A stretch of 64,000 bases of DNA, taken from the NCBI RefSeq assembly GCF_002964605.1, contig NZ_PQDH01000001.1:62001-126000 (forward strand), read 5' to 3'. The position numbers and the translations under genes are program-made. This document shows, one piece after another, positions 8,141-17,285 of this stretch (position 1 is the first letter of the stretch; the number at the start of each line of letters is the position of its first letter). The notes under the pieces were generated by a model, which did no database searches, was not told where the DNA came from, and saw only the letters and a program-made list of their open reading frames with translations. This stretch comes from Vallitalea okinawensis. GTDB taxonomy: Bacteria > Bacillota > Clostridia > Lachnospirales > PQDH01.

Positions 8141-10402
8141 CTATACGTACTCAAATCTTGCTTTTTGGTTGTTATCACTTGAAGTACCGATGTAAAGTTC
8201 AAACACACCTTTCTCTGTTGTATATTTCATATTTCTATCATAGAATTTAACCATCTCTTCATTGATTACAAACTCAACCTTTGCTTTTTCTTTTGGATTT
8301 AAAGTAATCTGCTGATAACTTTTTAATTCCTTTACAGGTCTTGAAAGACCATATGAGTGAAGGTCTCTTATGTATAATTGTACAGTTTCTGTACCTTTTA
8401 CATCACCTCTATTAGTCACCTCTATAGATGCTGTAATACTGCCATCTTTTATAAGTTCTTGATGACTTAAAACTATCTCTGAGTATTGAAACTCTGTATA
8501 ACTTAATCCATGACCAAAACAGTATAACGGGTGATTTGAAACATCTTCATATTTGGACCTAAAACGATCTTCTGGTTTATCTTCATGTGGTCGCCCAGTT
8601 TTTAACCTTCTATAGAATACAGGTATTTGTCCTTCACAATAAGGGAATGACATAGAGAGTTTTCCTGAAGGATTATATTCTCCAAAAAGTACTGAAGCTA
8701 CTGCATTTCCCCCTTCTGTACCAGGAAACCATGCTTCAAGGATAGCTGGAATATTTTGATCATACCAATCTAATATGACTGGGCGTCCGTTAAATACAAC
8801 TAAGGCAGTTGGTTTGCCTAATTTCATTATTTCTTCAGCCAATCTTCTCTGTGCTCCTGGTAGACCTATTCTTGAATAGCTTTTTGCTTCTCCACTCATT
8901 TCCTTTACTTCGCCTAAAGCAAGGAGTATAATATCAGCTTTCTTCGCTTCATTAACAGCGTCTCTAATACTTTCTTCAGCTGTTTCTAAATCTGAACCAT
9001 CAGCGCTACAACCTTTGGACTTATATATCTTACATTCTTTGCTAAGCTTATTTTTTATCCCTTCTTCAAGAGTAACAATTGAATCTCTATCTTTTACAAA
9101 AGCCCAAGCACCTTCAATTTTTTTCTCTTCTACTAATGGTCCTATTAGAGCAATTGATTTTATGTTTTTATCAAGAGGTAAGATCTTTTTCCCCTTATAG
9201 GGATCATTTTTTAGTAAAACCATTGATTTCTGAGCTAATTCATGAGCTATTTCCCTATGCTGAGGATTCAATTTAAGCTTATCTTCAAGATCTGGATCAA
9301 TATAGAAATAAGGATTATCGAAAAGACCCAATTTGATTTTAGCTCTTAAAACTCTACGTACAGATGTTTCGATCTGATCTACAGACAACTGTCCTTTTAC
9401 TACTAATGACTCAATAGAATTTAGAAAACAATCCGATACCATTTCTACATCCACAGTTGAATCAATTGAAAGTCTTGCTGCTTCTTCTTCATCTTTCGCT
9501 GCGCCGTGAGCTATGAGTTCTGTGACAGCCGTATAATCTGTTAATACAATCCCATCAAAGTCATATTCATCTCTTAAGATATTTTTCAATAAATATTGGT
9601 TGGCTGTTGCTGGTGTATTACTATATGTAGTAAAGGCTGGCATAATGGAATCAACACCTTCATCTACAGCCGCTTTAAATGGTGGTAAATAAGTCTCACG
9701 TAAATCTCTTTCTGAGATACTTACGGTATTATAATCCCGTCCTCCATCAGATGCACCGTATGCAACAAAATGCTTTGCACATGCCATCATATAATGCCTT
9801 TTCCCATTTTCATTGGATTGATACCCTTTAATCTGTGCTTTTGCTAGCTCTTGCCCCAGATAAGGATCTTCTCCTACCCCTTCAGTACACCTACCCCATC
9901 TTGGATCCCTTGATACATCAATCATTGGTGAATTATTCCAATGAACACCTGCTGCTGTTGCTTCTATAGCTGCCATTCTTGCTGCTTTTTCAACTGCTTC
10001 CATATCAAAAGAGCATGCAAACCCTAATGGAACAGGATAGATAGTATCACAACCATGTATGATGTCTGCGTTGAATAATAAAGGAATACCTAGTCTTGAT
10101 TCTTCAACAGCCATTTTTTGATACTTAAAAGTATTTTCCCAACCTTTTATTCCTAATGTAATACCTGTATCACCATTTTTAACACTTTCTTCAAAACTTC
10201 TTTCAACTAATTTAGAACCGAAAGGATTCGCACCTCGTACCATCTGATACATTTGACCAATTTTTTCTCTCAAAGTCATCTTCTGAAGTAAATCATCAAT
10301 CATTTCTTCAATTTCTTCATTACTCCGTGTTTTAATCACATTTGGATACTTCTGTTTTTCTTCATAAACTTTTTTACGACTGAATTGATTCATATCACGC
10401 AT
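8141..10402 (-). CDS. Glycoside hydrolase family 3 beta-glycosidase, cytoplasmic
   Basis: Removes terminal beta-linked sugars from oligosaccharides by a retaining mechanism. The 753 residues show the GH3 N-terminal barrel with substrate motif MIDVSRDPRWGRCTEGVGEDP (about 160-180), the Lys-His pair KH at 210-211, and the nucleophile Asp289 in GIVLTDYTAV. A second alpha/beta domain follows, then a fibronectin-III-like C-terminal domain (about 640-745) beginning near SHQELIKDG. There is no signal peptide, so the enzyme acts after import. GGAGG lies six bases before the ATG. It is the first gene of the importer operon, behind two palindromic operator candidates. Beta-glucosidase or beta-xylosidase activity cannot be told apart by eye. 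Confidence 0.92.
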   Translation of the reverse strand: MRDMNQFSRKKVYEEKQKYPNVIKTRSNEEIEEMIDDLLQKMTLREKIGQMYQMVRGANPFGSKLVERSFEESVKNGDTGITLGIKGWENTFKYQKMAVEESRLGIPLLFNADIIHGCDTIYPVPLGFACSFDMEAVEKAARMAAIEATAAGVHWNNSPMIDVSRDPRWGRCTEGVGEDPYLGQELAKAQIKGYQSNENGKRHYMMACAKHFVAYGASDGGRDYNTVSISERDLRETYLPPFKAAVDEGVDSIMPAFTTYSNTPATANQYLLKNILRDEYDFDGIVLTDYTAVTELIAHGAAKDEEEAARLSIDSTVDVEMVSDCFLNSIESLVVKGQLSVDQIETSVRRVLRAKIKLGLFDNPYFYIDPDLEDKLKLNPQHREIAHELAQKSMVLLKNDPYKGKKILPLDKNIKSIALIGPLVEEKKIEGAWAFVKDRDSIVTLEEGIKNKLSKECKIYKSKGCSADGSDLETAEESIRDAVNEAKKADIILLALGEVKEMSGEAKSYSRIGLPGAQRRLAEEIMKLGKPTALVVFNGRPVILDWYDQNIPAILEAWFPGTEGGNAVASVLFGEYNPSGKLSMSFPYCEGQIPVFYRRLKTGRPHEDKPEDRFRSKYEDVSNHPLYCFGHGLSYTEFQYSEIVLSHQELIKDGSITASIEVTNRGDVKGTETVQLYIRDLHSYGLSRPVKELKSYQQITLNPKEKAKVEFVINEEMVKFYDRNMKYTTEKGVFELYIGTSSDNNQKARFEYV

Positions 10403-10424
10403 TTTATGCCTCCAACTATTTATT

Positions 10425-10439
10425 TCGATGTAATTTCGA
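10425..10439. promoter_or_regulatory. Candidate LacI operator near the GH3 start
   Basis: TCGATGTAATTTCGA is a near-copy (two differences) of the palindrome at 10595-10609 and lies 23 bases before the GH3 start codon. A further CGATCG-centred stretch, GTTTCGATCGTTTCAC, follows at 10445-10460. Confidence 0.5.
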
Positions 10440-10594
10440 GAGTTGTTTCGATCGTTTCACTTTGTTTCGTTTATAGAATATCATATTTCTATAAGTCAAT
10501 CAAGCACTTTTTGTGATTTTGAACACTTTTGGGAGTATTATTTATTAATTTGCATGCAATTATGCTAGTTATATATGCGATTCTATAACTTTAA

Positions 10595-10609
10595 TCGAAA
10601 TAATTTCGA
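10595..10609. promoter_or_regulatory. Palindromic operator upstream of the GH3 operon
   Basis: TCGAAATAATTTCGA is a perfect inverted repeat around a central A. The same core recurs at 10425 and ahead of the LacI gene at 4425, fitting a LacI-type operator used for the GH3-transporter operon. Confidence 0.55.
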
Positions 10610-10676
10610 CATAAGTTTCGACCCCTCTTTTTTTTTCAGCAATTCAAGTAGCTAAAGCCACATTTAAACAGGTGAT

Positions 10677-10888
10677 AGGAATGTATGGTTCCTTTCAAGC
10701 AAAACGCAATACTTTCCTACACTACAAGAATAGTGACCAGCGTCACGTTTCAAGTATGTGCAGGAAAGTATGGTTCCTTGCAAGCAAAACGCAGTACTTT
10801 CCTACACTACAAGAATAGTGACCAGCGTCACGTTTCAAGTATGTGCAGGAAAGTATGGTTCCTTGCAAGCAAAACGCAATACTTTCCT
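10677..10888. repeat. Tandem 85-bp repeat of alternating hairpin units
   Basis: Three copies of a 42-bp element (10677-10718, 10762-10803, 10847-10888) alternate with two identical 43-bp linkers (10719-10761, 10804-10846). Each element is bounded by AGGAAAGTA and its complement TACTTTCCT (first copy AGGAATGTA) and has an inner TTGCAAGCAA. Each linker holds the hairpin GTGACCAGCGTCAC. It lies in the gap between the GH3 operon and a sulfatase; no coding function is apparent. Confidence 0.9.
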
Positions 10889-10893
10889 ACACT

Positions 10894-10933
10894 AAAAAAA
10901 TGCCTTAATAACCATTTCTCAGTTATTAAGGCA
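10894..10933 (-). terminator. Terminator after the second sulfatase
   Basis: TGCCTTAATAA (10901-10911) pairs with TTATTAAGGCA (10923-10933); on the minus strand the stem is followed by TTTTTTTAG. A textbook intrinsic terminator for the sulfatase message, directly abutting the last tandem repeat. Confidence 0.85.
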
Positions 10934-10945
10934 CTCCACAATTAT

Positions 10946-12415
10946 TTATATGAGGTTATATCGCTTATATTGTTCTTTTGGTGCATCTGATTCATCCATT
11001 AGTCTTATCATTAGTTTCATCATTCTTTCTTCAATATCTCTATCTGTAAGTTCATTTTCTTGGCATGGATCTTCTTTTACATTAAATAACTTATTCTCTT
11101 TAAAGGTATACTTTCCGCTGAGATGTCTAGGTTCTGTTTTGATCTTCATTAATTGACAGCCTTTTGTAAAACTAAAAGGAGCACTTAATTCCATTCCTTC
11201 AAATTCACTAGGTTTAAACATACTTCTCATATGGGTTGGCATTAAGGTGTACTGATAAATAGGTACATCAGATTCAGCGTTTCTCATATAAACATATTCA
11301 CCGTCTGTGACATTAAGAAACTTACCGAAATAACCAAAAAGAATAGTATCCCTTAGTCTCTCATCATGTGCTATAGCCTTTTTAAGAGATTGTCCTTGCA
11401 TATCTTTTGGAATTTCTACGCCAAAATATTCAAGTAACGTAGGTGCAATATCTATTGTTTGTGCTAAGACACTACACCGTTTATGCTTCGCACCTATCCT
11501 AGGATCCCATATAAAAAAAGGAGTATTAGCTATTTCATTATATAATGGCATAATCGACTTTGCCCACCAATTCTTCTCCCCAAGGAAAAAGCCATGATCT
11601 GTATTAACAATAAGCATTGTATCTTCCCACATATTATAGTTATCCATCATGTCAAGAACTTTACCTAAATAATGGTCACACATACTAAGCAAAGCCGCAT
11701 ATTGATAACGGGCATGTCCTACTATCTCATCGCGTTGAGTTACTTTATCATATGGAGGCCAATCAAAATGTCGTCCATCATATTGATGTGGATATAGATC
11801 TTTATAATGCTGTTGTGTGAAAAAAGGTTCATGTGGATCGAATGTTTCTATTTGAAGAAACCATTGGTCTTCGGTATAATTCTTCTCAATAAATTCTAAA
11901 CCTGCTTTAAAGGTTTTAGCTTGAGGCTGATTATCTTCAGAAACTAGATATTGTCGATTAACCCAATCTTGACGCCAAAGTCTCCCCTTTTCATGACTTG
12001 TGTATTCATGCTCTGGTATGTGAGGTTCACCAACCATTCCTTTCCAAGTATCCCCTTCTTGACCACGTGATATTTCCCATGATGAATATCTGGAATGATA
12101 TGTACAACCTCCATCTTCCCAATAGTGCTGATGGTCAGAAACAAGGTGTGTATAAACCCCATTGTTCTTTAATATTTCTGGCATTGAGTCATCAAAGGGT
12201 TCCAAAGGTCCCCAACTTCGATGCAGCATGTTGTAGCGACCAGCGTGCAACTCCCTCCTTGCAGGCATACAAGGCATACTACCAACATAAAACTGGTCGA
12301 AAGTTACTGTTCTATCACCTAATCTCTTGAAATTGGGCAGTTTTGTCCAATCACAGCCATAGTTAGGTAAATAGTGCTTGTTCAGTGAATCAAACATTAC
12401 CATAATTGCTTTCAT
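10946..12415 (-). CDS. Cys-type sulfatase (S1 family), cytoplasmic
   Basis: Predicted sulfate-ester hydrolase of 489 residues. The first metal-binding stretch is MKAIMVMFDSLNKHYLPNYG and the formylglycine signature is C49-M-P-A-R53 followed by RELHAGR. VNTDHGFFLGEKNWWAKS supplies the second metal site and downstream lysine. This type is common in sugar-sulfatase clusters of Clostridia and Bacteroidetes. No signal peptide. AGGAGG lies six bases before the ATG. It is preceded by a palindrome at 12446-12463 and by its own LacI gene, so the pair looks like a separately regulated unit added next to the GH3 operon. Substrate unknown. Confidence 0.88.
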   Translation of the reverse strand: MKAIMVMFDSLNKHYLPNYGCDWTKLPNFKRLGDRTVTFDQFYVGSMPCMPARRELHAGRYNMLHRSWGPLEPFDDSMPEILKNNGVYTHLVSDHQHYWEDGGCTYHSRYSSWEISRGQEGDTWKGMVGEPHIPEHEYTSHEKGRLWRQDWVNRQYLVSEDNQPQAKTFKAGLEFIEKNYTEDQWFLQIETFDPHEPFFTQQHYKDLYPHQYDGRHFDWPPYDKVTQRDEIVGHARYQYAALLSMCDHYLGKVLDMMDNYNMWEDTMLIVNTDHGFFLGEKNWWAKSIMPLYNEIANTPFFIWDPRIGAKHKRCSVLAQTIDIAPTLLEYFGVEIPKDMQGQSLKKAIAHDERLRDTILFGYFGKFLNVTDGEYVYMRNAESDVPIYQYTLMPTHMRSMFKPSEFEGMELSAPFSFTKGCQLMKIKTEPRHLSGKYTFKENKLFNVKEDPCQENELTDRDIEERMMKLMIRLMDESDAPKEQYKRYNLI

Positions 12416-12445
12416 ATCTTTCCTCCTAATTTCCTATGATTTATT

Positions 12446-12463
12446 AATTTACTCGTGTAAATT
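12446..12463. promoter_or_regulatory. Palindromic operator ahead of the second sulfatase
   Basis: AATTTACTCGTGTAAATT has two perfect 7-base arms around TCGT. It lies 31 bases upstream of the sulfatase start and just beyond the stop of the neighbouring LacI gene. The central CG is usual for LacI-family operators. Confidence 0.6.
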
Positions 12464-12502
12464 ATAGTTCACAAAGAAAGGAACATCAAGTTCCTTTTAT
12501 AA

Positions 12503-13522
12503 CTAACAAGAATCCCTCTCAGTCAAACTACAAGGTAAGGACATGTTCACAGGCATAGTTGAAGGTTCCGTCAATGTTTCTAATAATGTCATGGCACTTT
12601 TTTTGCCTAATTCGTATAAAGGCAAGTCACAAGTTGTAAGTCTTGGATAAGAATAGGATGCAAAGCTAGAGCCAGCCAATGAAATGACTGCTACATCTTC
12701 TGGAACAAGTATTTTGTTTTTATTGGTCTCATATAAAGTTTCAAAAGCAAACTTGTGCCAAGCACCAATTATTGCAGTACGTTGATTACTTTGCTTTATG
12801 CTGTCAAAGATTTTCTCACACTCTGTACATACATCTGCATGAATTCTGACGATTTCTAATAGGGTATTTTTTGCATCATCCACAGCTTTCTTAACACCTT
12901 TTAGACGCTGTTTCTCTTGTTCTGAAACCACATGAGGTAATAATAAAATTAAGTTATTATATCCTTTTTCTATAACATGCTGAGTTGCTATATAAGCACC
13001 ATGATAATAATTAATGTCAATACAATTGATTGATGGATCATACATGTGGTAATCTGCAAAAACAGTTGGTATTTGCTCTTTCTGAATCATTTGTGTTACT
13101 ATTTTGAGTTCTTCTCGATCAATTCCTTCTTGGTAAGATAAAAAGATAATACCATCAATTTTTTTACTCTTGTAAAAAGAATAATACTCAGGCATCCCTC
13201 TAGCATCCACCTCTTCTGAACATAGTGTGATACTGTACTTATGCTTACTCAGTTCATCTTTTATACCACTTAGTACATGGATAAACCTCTGTTCACTTAT
13301 TTTCCTTTTAGAGACCACACCGATAGCCATGGATTTATTAGTTTTTAATGCCTGGGCCATGGAATCCGGATGATATCCAAGCTTATTTGCTGCTTTTAAA
13401 ACCTTTTTCTTAGTCTCTTCTTTAATACTAATCCCTTTGACGTCATTCAATATATAAGAAACTGTAGCACGAGAAACACCTGCTTCTTTGGCTACGTCTG
13501 TACTTGTTACTCGTTTTTTCAT
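12503..13522 (-). CDS. LacI-family transcriptional repressor
   Basis: Second sugar-responsive repressor in the cassette. The helix-turn-helix is MKKRVTSTDVAKEAGVSRATVSYILNDVKG, followed by the hinge LGYHPDSMAQALKTNKSMAIGVV and an effector domain. The start at 13522 has GGAGG five bases upstream; the ATG at 13534 is part of that ribosome site. It is followed at 88 bases by the sulfatase at 12415, on the same strand, with a palindromic operator in the gap, so this regulator most likely controls the sulfatase. Its sequence differs clearly from the LacI protein at 3411-4409. Confidence 0.92.
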   Translation of the reverse strand: MKKRVTSTDVAKEAGVSRATVSYILNDVKGISIKEETKKKVLKAANKLGYHPDSMAQALKTNKSMAIGVVSKRKISEQRFIHVLSGIKDELSKHKYSITLCSEEVDARGMPEYYSFYKSKKIDGIIFLSYQEGIDREELKIVTQMIQKEQIPTVFADYHMYDPSINCIDINYYHGAYIATQHVIEKGYNNLILLLPHVVSEQEKQRLKGVKKAVDDAKNTLLEIVRIHADVCTECEKIFDSIKQSNQRTAIIGAWHKFAFETLYETNKNKILVPEDVAVISLAGSSFASYSYPRLTTCDLPLYELGKKSAMTLLETLTEPSTMPVNMSLPCSLTERDSC

Positions 13523-13646
13523 AAAATCCTCCATTAATACTTACTGTACGACTTTCTAATCCCCATGATACCATGCCTATTTACACCTGTCAAAAAAGCT
13601 ATTTAAACAATGATCAACATTGCTTAAATAGCTTCTAAAGTCTTTT

Positions 13647-14357
13647 CTATATGGCTATTATATTCATGATTGTATAGCCGTGCTTTTTCACCCATTCTTG
13701 ACGTAATTTATAATCAGGTAAGAATTTCTCGACTAATTGCCAAAAGTCCTTTGAATGGTTTAAATGAATTAGATGGCACATTTCATGAACAACGATATAT
13801 TCAATGACTTCAATTGGCATCATGCTCAAGCGCCAATTGAAGTTAAGATTCTTCTTAGAACTACAACTTCCCCATCTTTTTCGTTGATTCTTAATTCGAA
13901 TCTTCTGGGGTTTTACTGTCATTTGGTCAACGTATTTATCCACAAAAAACTTAATCCATTGCATGGTTGCATCTGAATAAGCATTGATTAAGACTTGTTT
14001 CATATGGTTGGATGCTTCATTTTTAATATGCATCTCTATACGATCATCATGAAAAACTACATGATCTTTATTACCTTTATGGATCATCATGGGTATTTGA
14101 TTTCCTAGGTAATAAAACATTTCCCCTGATTTCATTTGCTTAGTTACAGGTTCAAATTGCGCCAATTCATCAAGTTTACCTAAGAGCCAAGCTTCTTTTT
14201 TTCTTAACACTTTCTCTATTTCACTTTTTGGCACCCCTTTAGGTGAAATAACTCGTATGTGATTGGGTGGTAATAATCGAATTTCCATGGTTTTACGCTG
14301 ACGATAGATCAACTCATAATCAACAGTTTTGCCTTTTAATACAACTTGATTCATCAC
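13647..14357 (-). CDS. M48-like zinc metalloprotease, YgjP/DUF45 type
   Basis: A 236-residue cytoplasmic protein of the DUF45/YgjP group. The zinc site H191-E-M-C-H195 with a third ligand in LNHSKDFW is plain, and the family motif RWGSCSSKKNLNFNWRL precedes it. Members are predicted metallopeptidases; cellular targets are not established. The start is either GTG at 14357, overlapping the Mrp stop, or the next codon ATG at 14354, which I prefer. It is translationally coupled to the Mrp gene upstream. Confidence 0.85.
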   Translation of the reverse strand: MMNQVVLKGKTVDYELIYRQRKTMEIRLLPPNHIRVISPKGVPKSEIEKVLRKKEAWLLGKLDELAQFEPVTKQMKSGEMFYYLGNQIPMMIHKGNKDHVVFHDDRIEMHIKNEASNHMKQVLINAYSDATMQWIKFFVDKYVDQMTVKPQKIRIKNQRKRWGSCSSKKNLNFNWRLSMMPIEVIEYIVVHEMCHLIHLNHSKDFWQLVEKFLPDYKLRQEWVKKHGYTIMNIIAI

Positions 14358-15184
14358 TACTTTTCAACTGCATTAACCACATTAGTACCTATGTTTTCAA
14401 AGATTTCGCGAATCTCATCAGGTAATTCCTCTAATGTATGTGGCATTTTTATGATATCTTTATGCATTGGTATTTCACCAAATAAAGGTAAGTCATGTTC
14501 CTTAAGGAATTTGTCAACATCACCTTCAAACAGTCTTATTTTCTTACTACAATCAGGGCATTGAATATAACTCATGTTTTCAATGACACCTAGAACATCA
14601 ACATTCATAGCCTTGGTCATATTGATGGCTTTGGCTACAATCATAGAAATCATATCTTGTGGAACAGATACCATCACAATACCTTCAAGAGGAATCATTT
14701 GCATAATAGTTAAGGCTACATCTCCAGTTCCTGGTGGCATATCAATAACTAAATAATCTAAATCTTCCCAGATAACATCTGTCCAGAATTGCTGAACCAT
14801 TTTACCAATCATTGGTCCACGCCATATAACGGGTTTGTTTTCTTCTTCAATCAATAGATTAAGAGAAATAACTTTTAAGCCATCTTTTAGGATATAAGGT
14901 ACAATACCCTGCTCCATAACAGTTGCTCTTTTATCTTCTATACCTAATAAACGCGGTACGGATGGTCCAGTTATATCTGCATCCATAATACCAACTTTAT
15001 AACCTTGCTTAACAAGACTTTTAGCTAACATAACAGATACCGTGGATTTACCAACACCACCTTTACCACTCATAACACCGATAACATGTTTTACATGATT
15101 AAGAGGATTATTCTTGATACCACATTCCTCTTTTTTACTTGTACTGCATTTGCTATTTGATGGACAGCTATTACAATCGCCCAT
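14357..15184 (-). CDS. Mrp/NBP35-family iron-sulfur cluster carrier ATPase
   Basis: Binds and transfers iron-sulfur clusters in the cytoplasm. The deviant Walker A motif GKGGVGKST is at 40-48, VIDMPPGTGD forms the Walker B region, and CPDC near residue 214 is the C-terminal cluster-binding pair. The N-terminus is short and carries extra cysteines (MGDCNSCPSNSKCSTSKKEECG split), a feature of the NBP35-like clostridial form that could hold a further cluster. AGGAG precedes the ATG. The gene overlaps the DUF45 protease gene downstream. Confidence 0.93.
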   Translation of the reverse strand: MGDCNSCPSNSKCSTSKKEECGIKNNPLNHVKHVIGVMSGKGGVGKSTVSVMLAKSLVKQGYKVGIMDADITGPSVPRLLGIEDKRATVMEQGIVPYILKDGLKVISLNLLIEEENKPVIWRGPMIGKMVQQFWTDVIWEDLDYLVIDMPPGTGDVALTIMQMIPLEGIVMVSVPQDMISMIVAKAINMTKAMNVDVLGVIENMSYIQCPDCSKKIRLFEGDVDKFLKEHDLPLFGEIPMHKDIIKMPHTLEELPDEIREIFENIGTNVVNAVEK

Positions 15185-15222
15185 TTCATCATCTCCTATC
15201 TTTTCTGCAGTAAAATGTATAA

Positions 15223-16380
15223 CTAAACAAACTCATTGATATAATTTGTTTGGTTAGATAAAATGTTAAAAAATTGCTTTGCTTTCTTATTATAAGTTAA
15301 CCCATCTAGAAAAACAACTTCATCATAAGTCAAATACCCAGTCAATAATCCCGTTAAGGAGGAAATAGATAAGGTCACATGGGGTTTTTGTTGATTTTCT
15401 TCAACTTTTACTCTATTTGGACCGTATTTGATTCCATACACCTTATTATTTTCTTTTATATGCTCATCTATGACACTTATTCGAATCTCTGCATCTTCAT
15501 TTGTAGAGAAGTCTAATGCTTCTATAAATCTCTTAAAGTTGATAATGCGTCCCATCATAAAAGGCGCTAAATGCATGATGTTGATACCATCCTGTGGGAG
15601 AAGATATTTCAATCGACCATCAGAAGCTTCATTCACCTTAATTCTTTTAACTTGTGTTTGGTGCATAAGGAATAAGTTCATGAATGTTTCTAGGGTACGT
15701 TTATCGTCATAAAGCATTTCCCTTACCTCTAGTTGATCTTCAGCTAGATAGTAAAAAAGAAAGCCCGTTATTCTTCCACCCTGTTCACAAGCATAGCAGT
15801 AACCACCCTCGGACGCTACTTCATCTAATATCCTATTGAATAGCTTTTCATTTCTATGAACCCAGATACCTTTATTCTGCATTTGTAAGTTATAAAATCT
15901 TGTTAACTCATATAAATGTTGTTCTTGTATTGGAACTAATTCAGTTGATAATTTTACTCTATTTATGCTGGATAGATTAACCTTATACTTTAAATGGTCG
16001 CTTATATAGGCATAACCATAAGGCTCATAAATTCGACTATCTATTGGCATTAAGATTGAGAATATTTCACCTTTATGATACATTTCCTCTAAGGATTTTT
16101 GCATCAAAGCTTTCATATACCCCTTTCCTCTAGCTTCTGGTCGTGATGAAACACCAACCACATAGGAGGACTTATATACATGATCACCTATAAACAAGTC
16201 GTGTGGATTAAGCTGCAGAGCCGTTTTCAGCTGATCATCCTCAAGACATAACAGGGTATTTTCAGGAGCAAAAACTTGCTTGAAATAGTAAGTGTTAAAA
16301 CTTTCAGAATCCTTAAAACAGTACTCCCATAAGCTTTGAATAGCCCTACGATCTTCTTCTTTAGCATAACGTATTTCCAT
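15223..16380 (-). CDS. GNAT acetyltransferase with C-terminal SCP2-like domain (Eis-like)
   Basis: A 385-residue enzyme of the Eis/YjcK-like two-GNAT plus SCP2 type. Residues 1-150 form the first acetyltransferase domain, with the acetyl-CoA loop SSRPEARGKGYMKALMQ. A second, degenerate GNAT domain follows, and the C-terminal 100 residues look like a sterol-carrier-type fold. Relatives acetylate amines, including aminoglycosides in mycobacteria, but the native substrate here is unknown. Its ATG overlaps the stop of the DUF2156 gene in TAATG, so the two are coupled. Confidence 0.82.
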   Translation of the reverse strand: MEIRYAKEEDRRAIQSLWEYCFKDSESFNTYYFKQVFAPENTLLCLEDDQLKTALQLNPHDLFIGDHVYKSSYVVGVSSRPEARGKGYMKALMQKSLEEMYHKGEIFSILMPIDSRIYEPYGYAYISDHLKYKVNLSSINRVKLSTELVPIQEQHLYELTRFYNLQMQNKGIWVHRNEKLFNRILDEVASEGGYCYACEQGGRITGFLFYYLAEDQLEVREMLYDDKRTLETFMNLFLMHQTQVKRIKVNEASDGRLKYLLPQDGINIMHLAPFMMGRIINFKRFIEALDFSTNEDAEIRISVIDEHIKENNKVYGIKYGPNRVKVEENQQKPHVTLSISSLTGLLTGYLTYDEVVFLDGLTYNKKAKQFFNILSNQTNYINEFV

Positions 16381-17285
16381 TATTCTACCCTTTCAGTTAT
16401 ATTATATTTTTCAGCAAATCGAATAGGCCGATAAGTTAATTTGGCTTGTCGTATCCCCTCTATCCCCAAATCTTCTTCTCGATTAACGAAGGGAACATCA
16501 GGAAATTCTGCTAGCAAGAATTCTTGATTAATCATTGGATACAATCCTCGTATGTCAGGATTAGCTTTTTCAACATGAATAACTGCCATTTCTTTTTTGC
16601 TATTGAGATAACTTCCCATTGAAAAAGCCTCCAATTGCCCATCTATGTAGATTCCCCCAACTTTTACGTTGCTTTCTTCAAGATGTTCAAACACCCTTTT
16701 TATGCCTAGAATCTCACCTTGAATTTGATCATAAGGTGAATCTGTTTTCTGAGTACGCCATTTCTTTAATAATTCACAACAATCCTCTTTATCTTCTGCA
16801 GATAGTCTCTTGTATAAATATCTTTTATCAAAATCCTTTTTAAATGCATTGATATGATTTCTTTTTTTATGATATTTCTTACCTTTTAGCAGCCTTAAAG
16901 CATCCCCTTCATAAATATAATCAAATGAATCTCGATCTGGATAGACTTCAAAATGCTCCTCATAATGTTCTTCAACAAATTGAGCAAATTCAGGTTCTAC
17001 ACAGTACATCTCCAATGGATACCCTGAAGCGTTGATATGATCTTGCATATGATCAAATGCCTTCTTATAGTCATTAGGCTTACATATAGGCATTAATGCA
17101 TATTCACGACCTTTATAATCTTGCTTAAGAAATAGAATGTCATCCTCAATACAAAAGTGGGTTTTATAAACGTTATACCATAGATACATGATATTAGTAT
17201 TATACTCACAAATTCCTTCTGTCGTTAGATGAAAAAAAGGTTGAAGCAGGTGATCGTCTTGTAAATCAACTGGTTTAAATTCCAT
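16380..17285 (-). CDS. DUF2156 protein (phosphatidylglycerol lysyltransferase-like GNAT fold)
   Basis: About 301 residues of the DUF2156 family, two GNAT-like folds related to the C-terminal catalytic domain of MprF and to FemX. The typical core YHKKRNHINAFKKDF is followed by GIYIDGQLEAFSMGSYL and a C-terminal EDLGIEGIRQAKLTYRP. No membrane helices, unlike MprF. Family members use aminoacyl-tRNA or acyl-CoA, but the substrate here is open. The start at 17285 has AAAGG eight bases upstream; the ATG at 17312 has a similar motif but only three bases away. It is coupled to the following GNAT gene. Confidence 0.82.
   Translation of the reverse strand: MEFKPVDLQDDHLLQPFFHLTTEGICEYNTNIMYLWYNVYKTHFCIEDDILFLKQDYKGREYALMPICKPNDYKKAFDHMQDHINASGYPLEMYCVEPEFAQFVEEHYEEHFEVYPDRDSFDYIYEGDALRLLKGKKYHKKRNHINAFKKDFDKRYLYKRLSAEDKEDCCELLKKWRTQKTDSPYDQIQGEILGIKRVFEHLEESNVKVGGIYIDGQLEAFSMGSYLNSKKEMAVIHVEKANPDIRGLYPMINQEFLLAEFPDVPFVNREEDLGIEGIRQAKLTYRPIRFAEKYNITERVE

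Noticed and set aside
10677-10888. CRISPR array
   Set aside because: Only three repeats, the two spacers are identical, and no cas gene is in the window.
10685-10990. Plus-strand 101-codon frame
   Set aside because: It only translates the 85-bp tandem repeats and the terminator, with no ribosome site.
11998-12330. Plus-strand 110-codon frame inside the second sulfatase
   Set aside because: Antisense shadow of a sulfatase with intact signature; no ribosome site.
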